Shown in pieces: positions 17,567 to 26,223 of a stretch of 64,000 nucleotides of DNA. Numbering within the stretch: position 1 is the stretch's first letter; every line of letters starts with the position of its first letter. The DNA is from Glutamicibacter mishrai (GTDB taxonomy: Bacteria; Actinomycetota; Actinomycetes; Actinomycetales; Micrococcaceae): assembly GCF_012221945.1 (NCBI RefSeq), contig NZ_CP032549.1, positions 1,798,001 through 1,862,000 of the forward strand, written 5' to 3'. The translations under genes and the position numbers were made by a program. The notes under the pieces were generated by a model, which saw nothing but the letters and a program-made list of their open reading frames with translations, did no database searches and was not told the DNA's origin.

Positions 17567-18883
17567 ATGGACCAGCAGGACAACTCAAGAAAAAGTCGAC
17601 AGAAGTTCGGTGCACGTCTGAGCAAGTCCGTAGCCGTTGCCGCGGTTGCTGCTCTCGCGTTGACCGGGTGTGGAGGCAGCAGCGGCGCCGAGAACGCCGA
17701 CGGGAAGACCGTGCTCCGGTTCTCCTGGTGGGGTTCCGACTCGCGGGCCCAGGCCACCAACAAGATCATCGAAGCCTTTGAAGCAGAGAACCCGGATATC
17801 GACGTGCAGGGCGAATACTCGGACTGGAGCGGGTACTGGGACAAGCTGGCAACCCAGGTGGCCTCCAATGACGCTCCCGACATCATCCAGATGGACGACA
17901 AGTACCTTCGTGAATATGCGGACCGCGGGGCGCTGCTGGATTTGACCGGCGTGGATGTCTCCAAGTTTGAAGAGGTATCCATCCAGAACGGAACCACCGA
18001 TGACGGCCTGGTTGGCATCACCACGGGCATTAACTCCTTCACCCTGACCGCCAACCCAAAGGTCCTTGAAGAAGCCGGGCTGAAGGTTCCCGACGACAAG
18101 ACCTGGACCTGGGATGACTACCGGAAGATCACCGAAACCGTGAGCGAGAAGCTCGACGGCAAATACGGTGCCGAAGCTCCGAACGAACCTGCAGGATTGC
18201 AGACGTGGCTGCGCCAGGACGGCAAGCACCTCACCGGCAGCGACGGAGCCCTCGGATTCACCGCCGAGGATCTCGCCGGATACTTCCAGCACCACCGGGA
18301 TCTGCTCAGCGGTGGCTCCTACCCCAAGGCTTCGGTACTGGCGGAAAACCAGAATGCCGGACCAGACCGCTCGATGACCGGCACCGGAACCGCAGCCTTC
18401 GGCATGTGGTGGAGCAACCAGCTAGGCGGCCTGTCGGCTGCCGTCGGTTCCGATCTGGTCCCATTGCGCCTGCCTAGCAGCACCGGCAAGGCCGAGGACA
18501 ACGGCCTGTGGTACAAATCCTCGATGATGATGTCCGGCTACGGCCGCACCAAGCACCCGGATGAGGTCAAGAAATTCATTGATTTCATGGTCAATTCGCA
18601 AGAGGCGGGTGCACTGAACCAGATGGACCGCGGATTGCCGGCAAACCTCGACGTCCGCAAGAGCGTTGTCGCGGATCTGGACTCGGTCGAGACCGCGTCC
18701 GCAGAATTCGTCACCAGCCTGGAGCCTGAGCTGCAGGGAACCGAGCCTATTCCGCCCATGGGATTCAGCGCCGTCCAGGACATTCTGTACCGCTACGAAA
18801 TGGAGGTCTTCTTTGACCGCCAGAGCGTAGCAGACGCCGCGCAAAACGCCTTCAAGGAAATCGAAACCGCTGTAGCGCAGTAG
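17567..18883 (+). CDS. ABC transporter sugar-binding lipoprotein (extracellular solute-binding protein family 1)
   Basis: A 438-residue secreted lipoprotein. A basic N-terminus and hydrophobic stretch lead to the lipobox LTGC with the lipidated Cys35, followed by a Gly/Ser linker. The mature domain has the family 1 pattern: LRFSWWGSDSR, FEAENPDIDV, and SNDAPDIIQMDDKYL. It captures the sugar for the two permeases at 5311-7210. It is transcribed alone from an operator-controlled promoter and ends at a strong terminator, so binding protein and permeases can be produced at different levels. Confidence 0.92.
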   Translation: MDQQDNSRKSRQKFGARLSKSVAVAAVAALALTGCGGSSGAENADGKTVLRFSWWGSDSRAQATNKIIEAFEAENPDIDVQGEYSDWSGYWDKLATQVASNDAPDIIQMDDKYLREYADRGALLDLTGVDVSKFEEVSIQNGTTDDGLVGITTGINSFTLTANPKVLEEAGLKVPDDKTWTWDDYRKITETVSEKLDGKYGAEAPNEPAGLQTWLRQDGKHLTGSDGALGFTAEDLAGYFQHHRDLLSGGSYPKASVLAENQNAGPDRSMTGTGTAAFGMWWSNQLGGLSAAVGSDLVPLRLPSSTGKAEDNGLWYKSSMMMSGYGRTKHPDEVKKFIDFMVNSQEAGALNQMDRGLPANLDVRKSVVADLDSVETASAEFVTSLEPELQGTEPIPPMGFSAVQDILYRYEMEVFFDRQSVADAAQNAFKEIETAVAQ

Positions 18884-18895
18884 TCCATGCAAACT

Positions 18896-18938
18896 GAGGG
18901 ACCCAGTTCATTCATTGAACTGGGTCCCTCATTTTTTT
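18896..18938 (+). terminator. Intrinsic terminator of the binding-protein gene
   Basis: A perfect 15-bp stem (18896-18910 with 18916-18930), 5-base loop and a run of seven T (18932-18938). It directly follows the binding-protein gene and faces the end of the convergent minus-strand gene. Confidence 0.92.
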
Positions 18939-18942
18939 AAAG

Positions 18943-19920
18943 CTACTGAAGATCTAAGGTAGCAAGCACGCTCGGCGCGTTCTCGCGCAGGTGCTCGTCA
19001 TCGGCATCCAGCAGCAATCGCAGCCACGTTTCATGCTGGGACAGCGGAGCCACCAAGCAGGCTGGGCCGATCAGGTCATAGAGCTCATCCGGTGAGCCAT
19101 AGGCTGCAAACTGGTCCAGATAAGCGAAAAGCACCTGCATAACGCGCTCATCGCTGGTGTCACAATCCCAGACCTCGGTCATGGCGGCCAGAGCGGTGTT
19201 CAGCGAGGAGAAGGGGTGCGCCCAGTGAGCCGAGGACAGGTTCAAGATCCGCCCATGGGTGCCGGATTCGGCCGGAACAACTACCTGGGAGAGATCAAAG
19301 TTTCCATGCTCCAGGCTCAGGGGAACAGAACCCTCATGCAACGTTGCGCAGGCCTTGGTCAGCTCGTCGATATGGGACGCCAGGTGATCGGCCTGGGCCC
19401 CGTCGATGTGCAGGGGATGTTCCGGCGGCAGGGAAACATGCATCATCAACGCCTGCTCGAACTGTTCCGGCAGGAACTGCGGGTCGACAACGGTGACCCC
19501 GGCGTCGAAGAACTGGTCTTCCCGGCCCATCAGGGCCACCTGCAGTGAACCAAGCGAGGCGAGGGCCAGTTCCCAGTTCTCCACCGAGTCCCCGAGATCC
19601 GCCATCGTATGCCCGAAGTCGGGGCTGAGCATGTAGCCGGCACTGCGGTCCACCGCCAGGGGCATCACGAAACGCTCGGGAAGAATCTGGCCGGCTACCA
19701 CGGTGGTGGCCGCTTCGGCAGCCAGCCCGGGGGCGTTGGCGCTGAAGATCAGGTCCGCCGCATCGGTTTGCACCGTCGCCTGGATCTGGTGCAATTGGGC
19801 AGGCCAGAAGTCGGGACCGGAGGTGCGCTGGATGCCGTACGCCTCGCAGGCCGCGTCGATCCATTCGGCGGTCGACTCACGCCAGTTATCGCTATTGAAC
19901 AAATCTATCCACTGTGCCAC
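18943..19920 (-). CDS. Degenerate aminoglycoside-phosphotransferase-fold protein (probable pseudokinase)
   Basis: A 325-residue protein whose layout follows the actinobacterial APH-like kinase family: an N-lobe with ADLIFSANAPGLAAEAA, then PLAVDRSAGYMLSPDFG, a catalytic-loop region and a C-terminal AHWAHPFSSL segment. Key residues are replaced. The N-lobe Lys position reads Ser60, the catalytic loop reads EHGNFD (Asn207 where HGD is expected), and the metal-binding DW of that loop reads NLSSAHW. It is therefore probably not an active kinase. Expression is on its own, divergent from the GH65 gene with about 90 bases between them. Confidence 0.65.
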   Translation of the reverse strand: MAQWIDLFNSDNWRESTAEWIDAACEAYGIQRTSGPDFWPAQLHQIQATVQTDAADLIFSANAPGLAAEAATTVVAGQILPERFVMPLAVDRSAGYMLSPDFGHTMADLGDSVENWELALASLGSLQVALMGREDQFFDAGVTVVDPQFLPEQFEQALMMHVSLPPEHPLHIDGAQADHLASHIDELTKACATLHEGSVPLSLEHGNFDLSQVVVPAESGTHGRILNLSSAHWAHPFSSLNTALAAMTEVWDCDTSDERVMQVLFAYLDQFAAYGSPDELYDLIGPACLVAPLSQHETWLRLLLDADDEHLRENAPSVLATLDLQ

Positions 19921-20012
19921 GTTCTTATCGTAGTATGTCGATGCAAACGCGTTCAGTTGCTACCGTATGGACTACGGCTAGTAATTTGCTCCTCTTTCGA
20001 AGGATTTCGATC

Positions 20013-23000
20013 GTGAACGCTTATCGACCTGAGTACCGACACCGTGATTACAAAGCCGTCCTCTTCGACCTGGATGGTGTGATTACACCAACGGCACTGC
20101 TTCACCGCAGGGCCTGGCATGAACTTTTCTCTGCCTATTTTGACCAATTCCCGGGCGTGGCCAGCTACACCGAGCAAGACTATTTCAACTTGCTCGACGG
20201 ACGCCCGCGCTATGACGCGGTGCAAGCCGTCCTCGCCTCGCGTGGTCTCGAATTGCCTTGGGGCACCGTAGAGGATCCCGCCGGCCTGGACACAATCTGC
20301 GCCCTAGGCAATATGAAGAACGACAAGTTCACCGAAGTGCTGCTGCGCGACGGCATCGAACCCTACGCGGGTTCCCTGGCCTACCTGCGCCAGGTCCTCG
20401 CAGCAGGGCTGGACGTAGCGGTAGTCTCATCCTCCCGCAACGCCCGCATGGTGCTTTCTGCCGCGGGCCTGGAAGAGCACTTCCCGCTGGTGATGGGCGG
20501 GCAGGAAGCCGCCGCCCGCGGCTTGGCCGGCAAGCCAGCCCCGGACACCTTCCTGGCGGCCGCGGCTGATCTGGGCTGGCGCCCGGAAGAGTGCGTGGTC
20601 TTCGAGGACGCCACCAGCGGCGTGGCCGCAGCCCGTGCCGGAGGCTTCGGCGTGGTCGGCGTGGCACGCGAGGAGAACGCGGCCGAGCTGATGGAAGCCG
20701 GCGCGCACTTTGTCATCGAGGATCTTGCAGAACTCGTCTCCGAGGATTCAGTTCAAGCCTGGGAAATGGACTCCTGGTCCTTGCTGCGCGATGAGCACCG
20801 CGACACCGACGGCGCCCAAGACACCGTCTTCTCCCTGGGCAATGGTTTCCTCGGCGCACGGGCCGCCCAGCTGGGCTTGGGCGACCAGAGCGGCGGAACA
20901 TTCATCAACGGCCTGCACGAGGCCTGGCAGATCCGGCACGCTGAAAGCGCCTTCGGCCTGGCTGAAACCGGACAGACCATGATCAGCGCCCCGGATTTCA
21001 GGACCTTGCGCGTCTTCATCAACGATGAAGCCCTGGAAGTCGGCCGCACCGAGATGCTTCGCGATGAGCTGCGCCTGGACTTCCGCGACGGAACCTTGTG
21101 CGCGCGCACCCTGTGGCGCACCGCTGAGGGGCACCGCGTGGCCGTCATGGCCCGTACGATGATTTCCTTCACCGACCGGCACCTGGCCTTGCAGGACGTC
21201 CACGTCCGGCTGCTGGATGCCCCGGCCAGGGTGCTCGTGCAGTCTTCGGTCGTGGGCTACCGCTCGGCGCGCACGGTGGCCTCGCCGGAGGAGACCGATG
21301 CCTCCGCAGCAGGGGTGGCCGATCCGCGCAAGAGCGAAGAGGCCAGCCAGAATCCGCTGCACCCGGCAGGGAACGCGGTCAACGGCTCGCGCCTGGGGAT
21401 CTCCTATGCGGTCCCGGGCTCCGGCATGTCCGTGGCGGCAATGGTCGAGCACCAGGTGAGCACCACCGGCGGCGCCGACCAGCAGCTGCGCATCGACCGC
21501 AAGACCTCGGATGAAAGCGCCGACGAGGTCATCAGCGCCCGGCTGGAGGCCGGTCAGGGCATCCGCGTCTCGAAGTACGCGGTCTACAACTGCTCGCGGC
21601 GCCATCCCGCCCAGGAAATGCTGCAGCGCTCGGATCGCGCCCTGGACCACTTGGTCGAGCAGGGCATGGACGAGCACTTCCGCACCCAGCGCGACTTCAT
21701 GGCCGACTTCTGGCAGCGCAGCGATGTTGTGGTGGACTGCGACGACGCCGGCTTGCAGCGCAAGATCCGCTGGAACCTGTTCCAGCTGGCCCAGGCCGCC
21801 GGCCGCGCTGACGGTTTGGGCATCAGCGCCAAGGGCGTGAGCGGCAACGGGTATTCCGGGCATTACTTCTGGGATACCGAAATCTACGTGATGCCGTTCT
21901 TGACCTACACCAACCAGCAGTGGGCCCGTAATACGCTGCGCGCCAGGGTCGCGATGATCCCGGCCGCTACACGCAGGGCCAGCATCATGAACGAGGCCGG
22001 CCTGCTCTTCCCGTGGCGAACCATCAATGGTGAAGAAGCCAGTGCGTACTATCCGGCGGGCACAGCCCAGTATCACATCAACGCGGACGTCGTGTATTCG
22101 CTCAACCGCTATCTGAGCGTGATGGAGGACGACGAGTTCCTGCTGGCCGGGGGCGCGGAGATCCTGGCGGGCACCGCCCGCATGTGGGCGTCGCTGGGAT
22201 TCTGGCGCGGCCAGGAAGGCAATGAGCGCTTCCACATCCATGGCGTGACCGGACCGGATGAGTACACCGCGGTGGTCAATGACAATCTGTACACCAACGT
22301 CATGGCCCGCTTTAACCTGCGGCGCAGCGCCCAGCTGCTCACCGAGCTGGCCGGGCAGCACCCCGAGCAGTACGCCAGCCTTGCCGGCAAGCTGGAGTTG
22401 AGCGACGAGGAAATCGCCCTCTGGCTCAAGGCCGCTGACTGCATGCATATTCCGTATTCGGAATCTGTTGGCATCCACCCGCAGGACGAGCACTTCCTGA
22501 ACCGCGAGGTGTGGGATCTGGCCAATACCGGTCCGGATAAGCGCCCGTTGCTGCTGCACTACCACCCGCTGGTGATCTACCGCTTCCAGGTGATCAAGCA
22601 GGCCGACGCGGTGCTGGCCCTGTGGCTGCGCTCCAGCGATTTCACCGCCGAACAGAAGCTCGCGGACTTCAACTACTACGATCCGCTGACCACCGGCGAC
22701 TCGACGCTCTCGGCCACGGTGCAGTCCATCCTGGCTGCCGAGGTCGGATACCGCGAGCTGTCATGGGAGTACTTCGAGCACGCGCTGAACGTCGATCTGG
22801 AGAACCTGCACGGCAACACCGGCGACGGTGTGCACGTGGCCTCCACCGGCGGTGTCTGGTCCGGGCTGATCTACGGCTTCGCGGGCCTGCGTGATGACGA
22901 TGACCGGCTGTGCTTCGACCCGCGCCTGCCCGAAGCATGGCGCTCGATCAGCTTCAGCCTGGCCTGGCACGGCATGCGCATCGCGGTCCGCCTGGAACGC

Positions 23001-23201
23001 GAGAGCATCACCTTCACCTTGGACGGCGCCCATTCGCGCCCGATCTGGGTGCGCGGAGAGCAGGTGGACCTGGTTCCGGGGGAAAGCATCGTGGTTCCGC
23101 TGGCCGATCAGGGTCCGGTGCGCGAGGGACGCCCGAGCCTGGACAAGGTCCTCGAAGTCCAAAGCGAGGCCGGGGTGGATGTGCCCCGCAAGGCCTGGTA
23201 G
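20013..23201 (+). CDS. Bifunctional beta-phosphoglucomutase / GH65 disaccharide phosphorylase
   Basis: A 1062-residue fusion. The first 250 residues are a HAD beta-phosphoglucomutase-type domain: FDLDGV (Asp19 nucleophile, Asp21), VVSSSRNA and the FEDATSGV motif. The remainder is a glycoside hydrolase family 65 phosphorylase: WDTEIYVMPFL, then GVTGPDEYT with the general acid Glu750, and HYHPLVIYRFQ. The pair would phosphorolyse an alpha-linked disaccharide (trehalose, kojibiose, maltose or nigerose class) and convert beta-glucose-1-phosphate to glucose-6-phosphate. The start is GTG 20013 with AAGGA 8 bases upstream. The exact disaccharide cannot be read off. Confidence 0.9.
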   Translation: MNAYRPEYRHRDYKAVLFDLDGVITPTALLHRRAWHELFSAYFDQFPGVASYTEQDYFNLLDGRPRYDAVQAVLASRGLELPWGTVEDPAGLDTICALGNMKNDKFTEVLLRDGIEPYAGSLAYLRQVLAAGLDVAVVSSSRNARMVLSAAGLEEHFPLVMGGQEAAARGLAGKPAPDTFLAAAADLGWRPEECVVFEDATSGVAAARAGGFGVVGVAREENAAELMEAGAHFVIEDLAELVSEDSVQAWEMDSWSLLRDEHRDTDGAQDTVFSLGNGFLGARAAQLGLGDQSGGTFINGLHEAWQIRHAESAFGLAETGQTMISAPDFRTLRVFINDEALEVGRTEMLRDELRLDFRDGTLCARTLWRTAEGHRVAVMARTMISFTDRHLALQDVHVRLLDAPARVLVQSSVVGYRSARTVASPEETDASAAGVADPRKSEEASQNPLHPAGNAVNGSRLGISYAVPGSGMSVAAMVEHQVSTTGGADQQLRIDRKTSDESADEVISARLEAGQGIRVSKYAVYNCSRRHPAQEMLQRSDRALDHLVEQGMDEHFRTQRDFMADFWQRSDVVVDCDDAGLQRKIRWNLFQLAQAAGRADGLGISAKGVSGNGYSGHYFWDTEIYVMPFLTYTNQQWARNTLRARVAMIPAATRRASIMNEAGLLFPWRTINGEEASAYYPAGTAQYHINADVVYSLNRYLSVMEDDEFLLAGGAEILAGTARMWASLGFWRGQEGNERFHIHGVTGPDEYTAVVNDNLYTNVMARFNLRRSAQLLTELAGQHPEQYASLAGKLELSDEEIALWLKAADCMHIPYSESVGIHPQDEHFLNREVWDLANTGPDKRPLLLHYHPLVIYRFQVIKQADAVLALWLRSSDFTAEQKLADFNYYDPLTTGDSTLSATVQSILAAEVGYRELSWEYFEHALNVDLENLHGNTGDGVHVASTGGVWSGLIYGFAGLRDDDDRLCFDPRLPEAWRSISFSLAWHGMRIAVRLERESITFTLDGAHSRPIWVRGEQVDLVPGESIVVPLADQGPVREGRPSLDKVLEVQSEAGVDVPRKAW

Positions 23202-23220
23202 CCCCGGCCGGGGTTAAACG

Positions 23221-23261
23221 ATGAGGCGGTGCGGAACCACAATGGTTCCGCACCGCCTCAT
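23221..23261. terminator. Bidirectional terminator hairpin
   Basis: A perfect 19-bp inverted repeat (23221-23239 with 23243-23261) and a 3-base loop between the convergent GH65 and sugar-porter genes. There is no long U-tract on either side, but the stem is very stable. Confidence 0.75.
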
Positions 23262-23288
23262 TCATGCCCAGCTAAGAGCGAGCGTGCT

Positions 23289-24695
23289 TTACAGCTTCAT
23301 ATCTTCCAGGGTGCGTCCCTTGGTCTCCTTGACCATGAAGATCACGAAGAGCAAGGAGAGCAGCGCGGCCACTGCGTAGATGCCGTAAGCCAGCGCCAGG
23401 CCTGCGTCGGCCAGGGCCGGGAAGGTGGTGGAGACGATGAAGTTGGCGATCCACTGTGCGGCGGCGGCCACACCGAGGGCCATGGCGCGGATGGAGTTCG
23501 GGAAGATCTCGCCGAGCAGAACCCATACGGCCGGGCCCCAGGTAGCGCCGAAGCCGACCACGAACAGGTTGGCCGAGACCAGGGCGATGATGCCCCAGCT
23601 GCCAGGCAGCGATACTGCGCCGTTGATGGTCTCCGACTGGGCGAAGGCCACTGCCATCATGCCCAGGGACAGGGTCATGATGGCCGAGCCGATGGTCAGC
23701 AGCAGCTTGCGTCCCAGGACGTCGATCAGCAGCACTGCCACGATGGTGGCCACCACGTTGGTCACCGAGGTGATCAGCGAAATGGTGAAGGAATCCGATT
23801 CGGCGAAGCCCACGGACTTCCACAGGGTGGTGGAGTAGTAGAAGATCACGTTGATGCCGACGAACTGCTGGAAGACCGAGAGCAGGATGCCTACCCACAC
23901 CAGCGGGTGGAAGCCGAAGCGGCCCAGCAGGTCGCTGAACTTCTGGCGGCGTTCCACGTGCACGGTGGCACGGATTTCTTCGATCTTCTTCTCGGTCTCT
24001 TCGCCGGCGTTCATGCCCATGTCGCGGGTCAGCACGGTAGCTGCTTCAACGTAGCGGCCGCGCTCAACGAGGTAGCGAGGGGATTCCGGAAGGCGCAGCG
24101 AGAGCACGCCGTAGAGCACTGCTGGAACCAGCAGCGAGAGGTACATCCAGCGCCATGCAGCCAGGCCGAACAAGCCGGTTGCATCTGCGGAGCCCATCAC
24201 GAAGACCAGCAGTGCGCTGACCAGGAAGGCTACGAAGATGCCCAGCACGATGGCCATCTGCTGCATGGTGCCCAGGCGTCCGCGGTGGGCCGCTGGGGAG
24301 ACCTCGGCGATGTAGGCAGGGGCGATCACCGAAGCGAAGCCCACGCCGATGCCGCCGACGATGCGCCATACGATGAGGTCGGCTGCGCTGAAGCACAGGC
24401 CGCAACCGATGGCCGAAATGGCAAGGAGGATGGAGGCGAAGAGCATGGTGCGTACGCGTCCTACGCGTTCGGAGACCATGCCTGCAATCCATGCGCCGAG
24501 AGCTGCGCCGAGCAAGGCGCAGGAAACAGTGAAACCGATAGTTACCGCGTTGAGCCCGAATTCGTGCTCGACAGCGTCTACGGTGCCGTTAACGATTGAT
24601 GAGTCATATCCAAAAACGAACCCACCCAATGCCGCCCCGAGGGCGATGAAGATGAGTCGTGCGGAGAGTTTTCCGTCTGATGTTGTCGCAGTCAC
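23289..24695 (-). CDS. Sugar porter family MFS transporter
   Basis: A 468-residue twelve-helix major facilitator of the sugar porter family, catalysing proton-coupled or facilitated sugar uptake. Markers are FVFGYDSSIVNG in helix 1, GRVRTML between helices 2 and 3, PESPRYLVERGR after helix 6, and the KETKGRTLEDM C-terminus. The start is uncertain. GTG 24695 puts the first helix near the N-terminus; GTG 24767 would add 24 residues but has AAGGA 13 bases away. A partial inverted repeat (24725-24745) lies in the disputed region. It converges on the GH65 gene and could feed it. Confidence 0.87.
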   Translation of the reverse strand: MTATTSDGKLSARLIFIALGAALGGFVFGYDSSIVNGTVDAVEHEFGLNAVTIGFTVSCALLGAALGAWIAGMVSERVGRVRTMLFASILLAISAIGCGLCFSAADLIVWRIVGGIGVGFASVIAPAYIAEVSPAAHRGRLGTMQQMAIVLGIFVAFLVSALLVFVMGSADATGLFGLAAWRWMYLSLLVPAVLYGVLSLRLPESPRYLVERGRYVEAATVLTRDMGMNAGEETEKKIEEIRATVHVERRQKFSDLLGRFGFHPLVWVGILLSVFQQFVGINVIFYYSTTLWKSVGFAESDSFTISLITSVTNVVATIVAVLLIDVLGRKLLLTIGSAIMTLSLGMMAVAFAQSETINGAVSLPGSWGIIALVSANLFVVGFGATWGPAVWVLLGEIFPNSIRAMALGVAAAAQWIANFIVSTTFPALADAGLALAYGIYAVAALLSLLFVIFMVKETKGRTLEDMKL

Positions 24696-24851
24696 AATCT
24701 GCCATGCTATCTGATTTGTCCGGGCTGGAAATCCGTAATTTTCAGATTTTGATGGGATAACAATCACATTTTGGAAGGAGTCCTTACATGTTTCACCCAG
24801 ACTGTTGTTCTACCCTCTGCGTCTCTTGCCTAACCAGCCGGGGATTGCATC

Positions 24852-24896
24852 AAAAAGCCGGCCGGTCTCGCGAACAAAGTCGCAACACCGGCCGGC
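24852..24896 (-). terminator. Intrinsic terminator at the end of the thiamin/NCS2 operon
   Basis: GCCGGCCGGT (24857-24866) pairs with ACCGGCCGGC (24887-24896). On the minus strand the stem is followed by five T. It is the first clear terminator downstream of the riboswitch, placed after the permease gene. Confidence 0.75.
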
Positions 24897-24916
24897 CGAA
24901 AAAATTTTTTGAACTC

Positions 24917-26194
24917 TCAGGATTCTTTCGAATGATCCGCGAGATCGTTGCCGCGCAGCTTGGCCACCGCACGCATCGAGTGGAAGACCACCAAGGTGGC
25001 AATCGAACCGAGGGCAATGCCGCCGAGCTGGAACTGGCCGAAGCTGATATCGCTGGTGACGGCAATGGCGATAATCAATCCGGTGCCCGCGGTCATCAGG
25101 TTGATCGGATTGCCGAAGTCGACCTTCGCCTCGATCCACAAGCGCGCGCCGACGATGCCGATCATGCCGTACAGGACAATGCCCAACCCGCCGATGACAC
25201 CCACCGGAATGGTGCCGACCAGGGCGCCGAACTTCGGCAGGAAGGCCAAGGCCATCGCCACAATGGCCGCCACCCAGTAGGCGGCGGTGGAGTACACGCG
25301 GGAGGCGGCCATGACGCCGATGTTCTCCGCATAGGTGGTGGTGGCAGAACCGCCACCGAGACCGGCAACAACGCTGGCAGCGCCATCGGCCATCAGCGCG
25401 CGGCCGTTGAACTTCGACAGGTCCCGGCCGGTCATCACGCCTACGGTGCGCACGTGTCCGATGTTCTCGGCAATCAACACGAAGACGGCTGGCAGGAACA
25501 TCAACGCGGTATCAAAGTGGAAGCTCGGAGCGGTGAACTGCGGCAAGCCAACCCAGCTGGCTGACTGGACCGCGCTGAAATCCACCTGGCCCTGCGCCAA
25601 AGCCACCAGGTAGCCCAGGACCAAGCCGACAAGAATCGACAGGCGGCCCAGCAGGCCCTTGAAGGCCACCGTGGCCAGCACCGTGAAAATCACCGTCAGG
25701 AACGTGGTCAGCGGGACATCGGTCATCGGAGCGAGCGTTGCGCTGGCGAGGTTCAAGCCGATCAGGGCAACGATCGTGCCCATCACCACCGGAGGCATCA
25801 GCGCGTGGATCCAGCCGGTGCCGGTCGCCTGCACAATCAGGCCCACCACGAAGAGCAGGGCGCCGGTCATCACGATGCCGCCCAGCGCGCCAGCCATGCT
25901 GTGCGACTGGGTGGTGGAGATGACCGGAGCGATCATCGCAAAGGAGGAACCGAGGTAGCTGGGCACCTTGTTGTTGGTCATCAGCAGGAAGATGATGGTG
26001 GCCAAGCCGGTGAACAGCAAAGTGGTGGTGACCGGGAAACCGGTCAAGGTGGGGACCAGGATGCTGGAGCCGAACATCGCTAGGATGTGTTGGGCGCCAA
26101 TGGTAATGGTTTGCGGCCAGTGCAGCCGTTCCTCCGGGGCGACGACCTCGCCTGGGGTGATGGTCTTTCCGTTACCGTGAATGCTCCAGCTCAT
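24917..26194 (-). CDS. NCS2 (uracil-xanthine) family permease, uracil-type
   Basis: A 425-residue nucleobase:cation symporter-2 with about 12-14 membrane segments. The helix 1 QH motif is in IGAQHILAMFGSS; SATTTYAENIG and LIAENIGHVRTVG resemble the substrate-binding segments of uracil permease UraA. It follows thiD-tenA by 29 bp with a strong RBS (GGAGGA) and no terminator between, so it should be co-transcribed with the TPP-riboswitch operon. Uracil uptake is the default family reading. In this context, uptake of the thiamin precursor HMP, also a pyrimidine, is a serious alternative. Confidence 0.87.
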   Translation of the reverse strand: MSWSIHGNGKTITPGEVVAPEERLHWPQTITIGAQHILAMFGSSILVPTLTGFPVTTTLLFTGLATIIFLLMTNNKVPSYLGSSFAMIAPVISTTQSHSMAGALGGIVMTGALLFVVGLIVQATGTGWIHALMPPVVMGTIVALIGLNLASATLAPMTDVPLTTFLTVIFTVLATVAFKGLLGRLSILVGLVLGYLVALAQGQVDFSAVQSASWVGLPQFTAPSFHFDTALMFLPAVFVLIAENIGHVRTVGVMTGRDLSKFNGRALMADGAASVVAGLGGGSATTTYAENIGVMAASRVYSTAAYWVAAIVAMALAFLPKFGALVGTIPVGVIGGLGIVLYGMIGIVGARLWIEAKVDFGNPINLMTAGTGLIIAIAVTSDISFGQFQLGGIALGSIATLVVFHSMRAVAKLRGNDLADHSKES

Positions 26195-26223
26195 ACAATC
26201 CTCCAGATCGTGGCCCGCGCGTT

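Noticed and set aside
20748..22565. A 605-codon open frame on the minus strand opposite the GH65 fusion gene
   Set aside because: Composition is the antisense of a strongly coding, motif-rich GC-biased gene; no recognisable domain, so a shadow frame.
23229..24599. A 456-codon plus-strand frame opposite the sugar porter
   Set aside because: His/Gln/Gly-rich antisense product without a domain; the MFS transporter has all its motifs.
24725..24745. Imperfect inverted repeat CTGGAAAT...ATTTTCAG near the sugar-porter start, considered as another LacI site
   Set aside because: Lacks the GCGC centre of the three operators and may lie inside the coding region if the upstream GTG is used.
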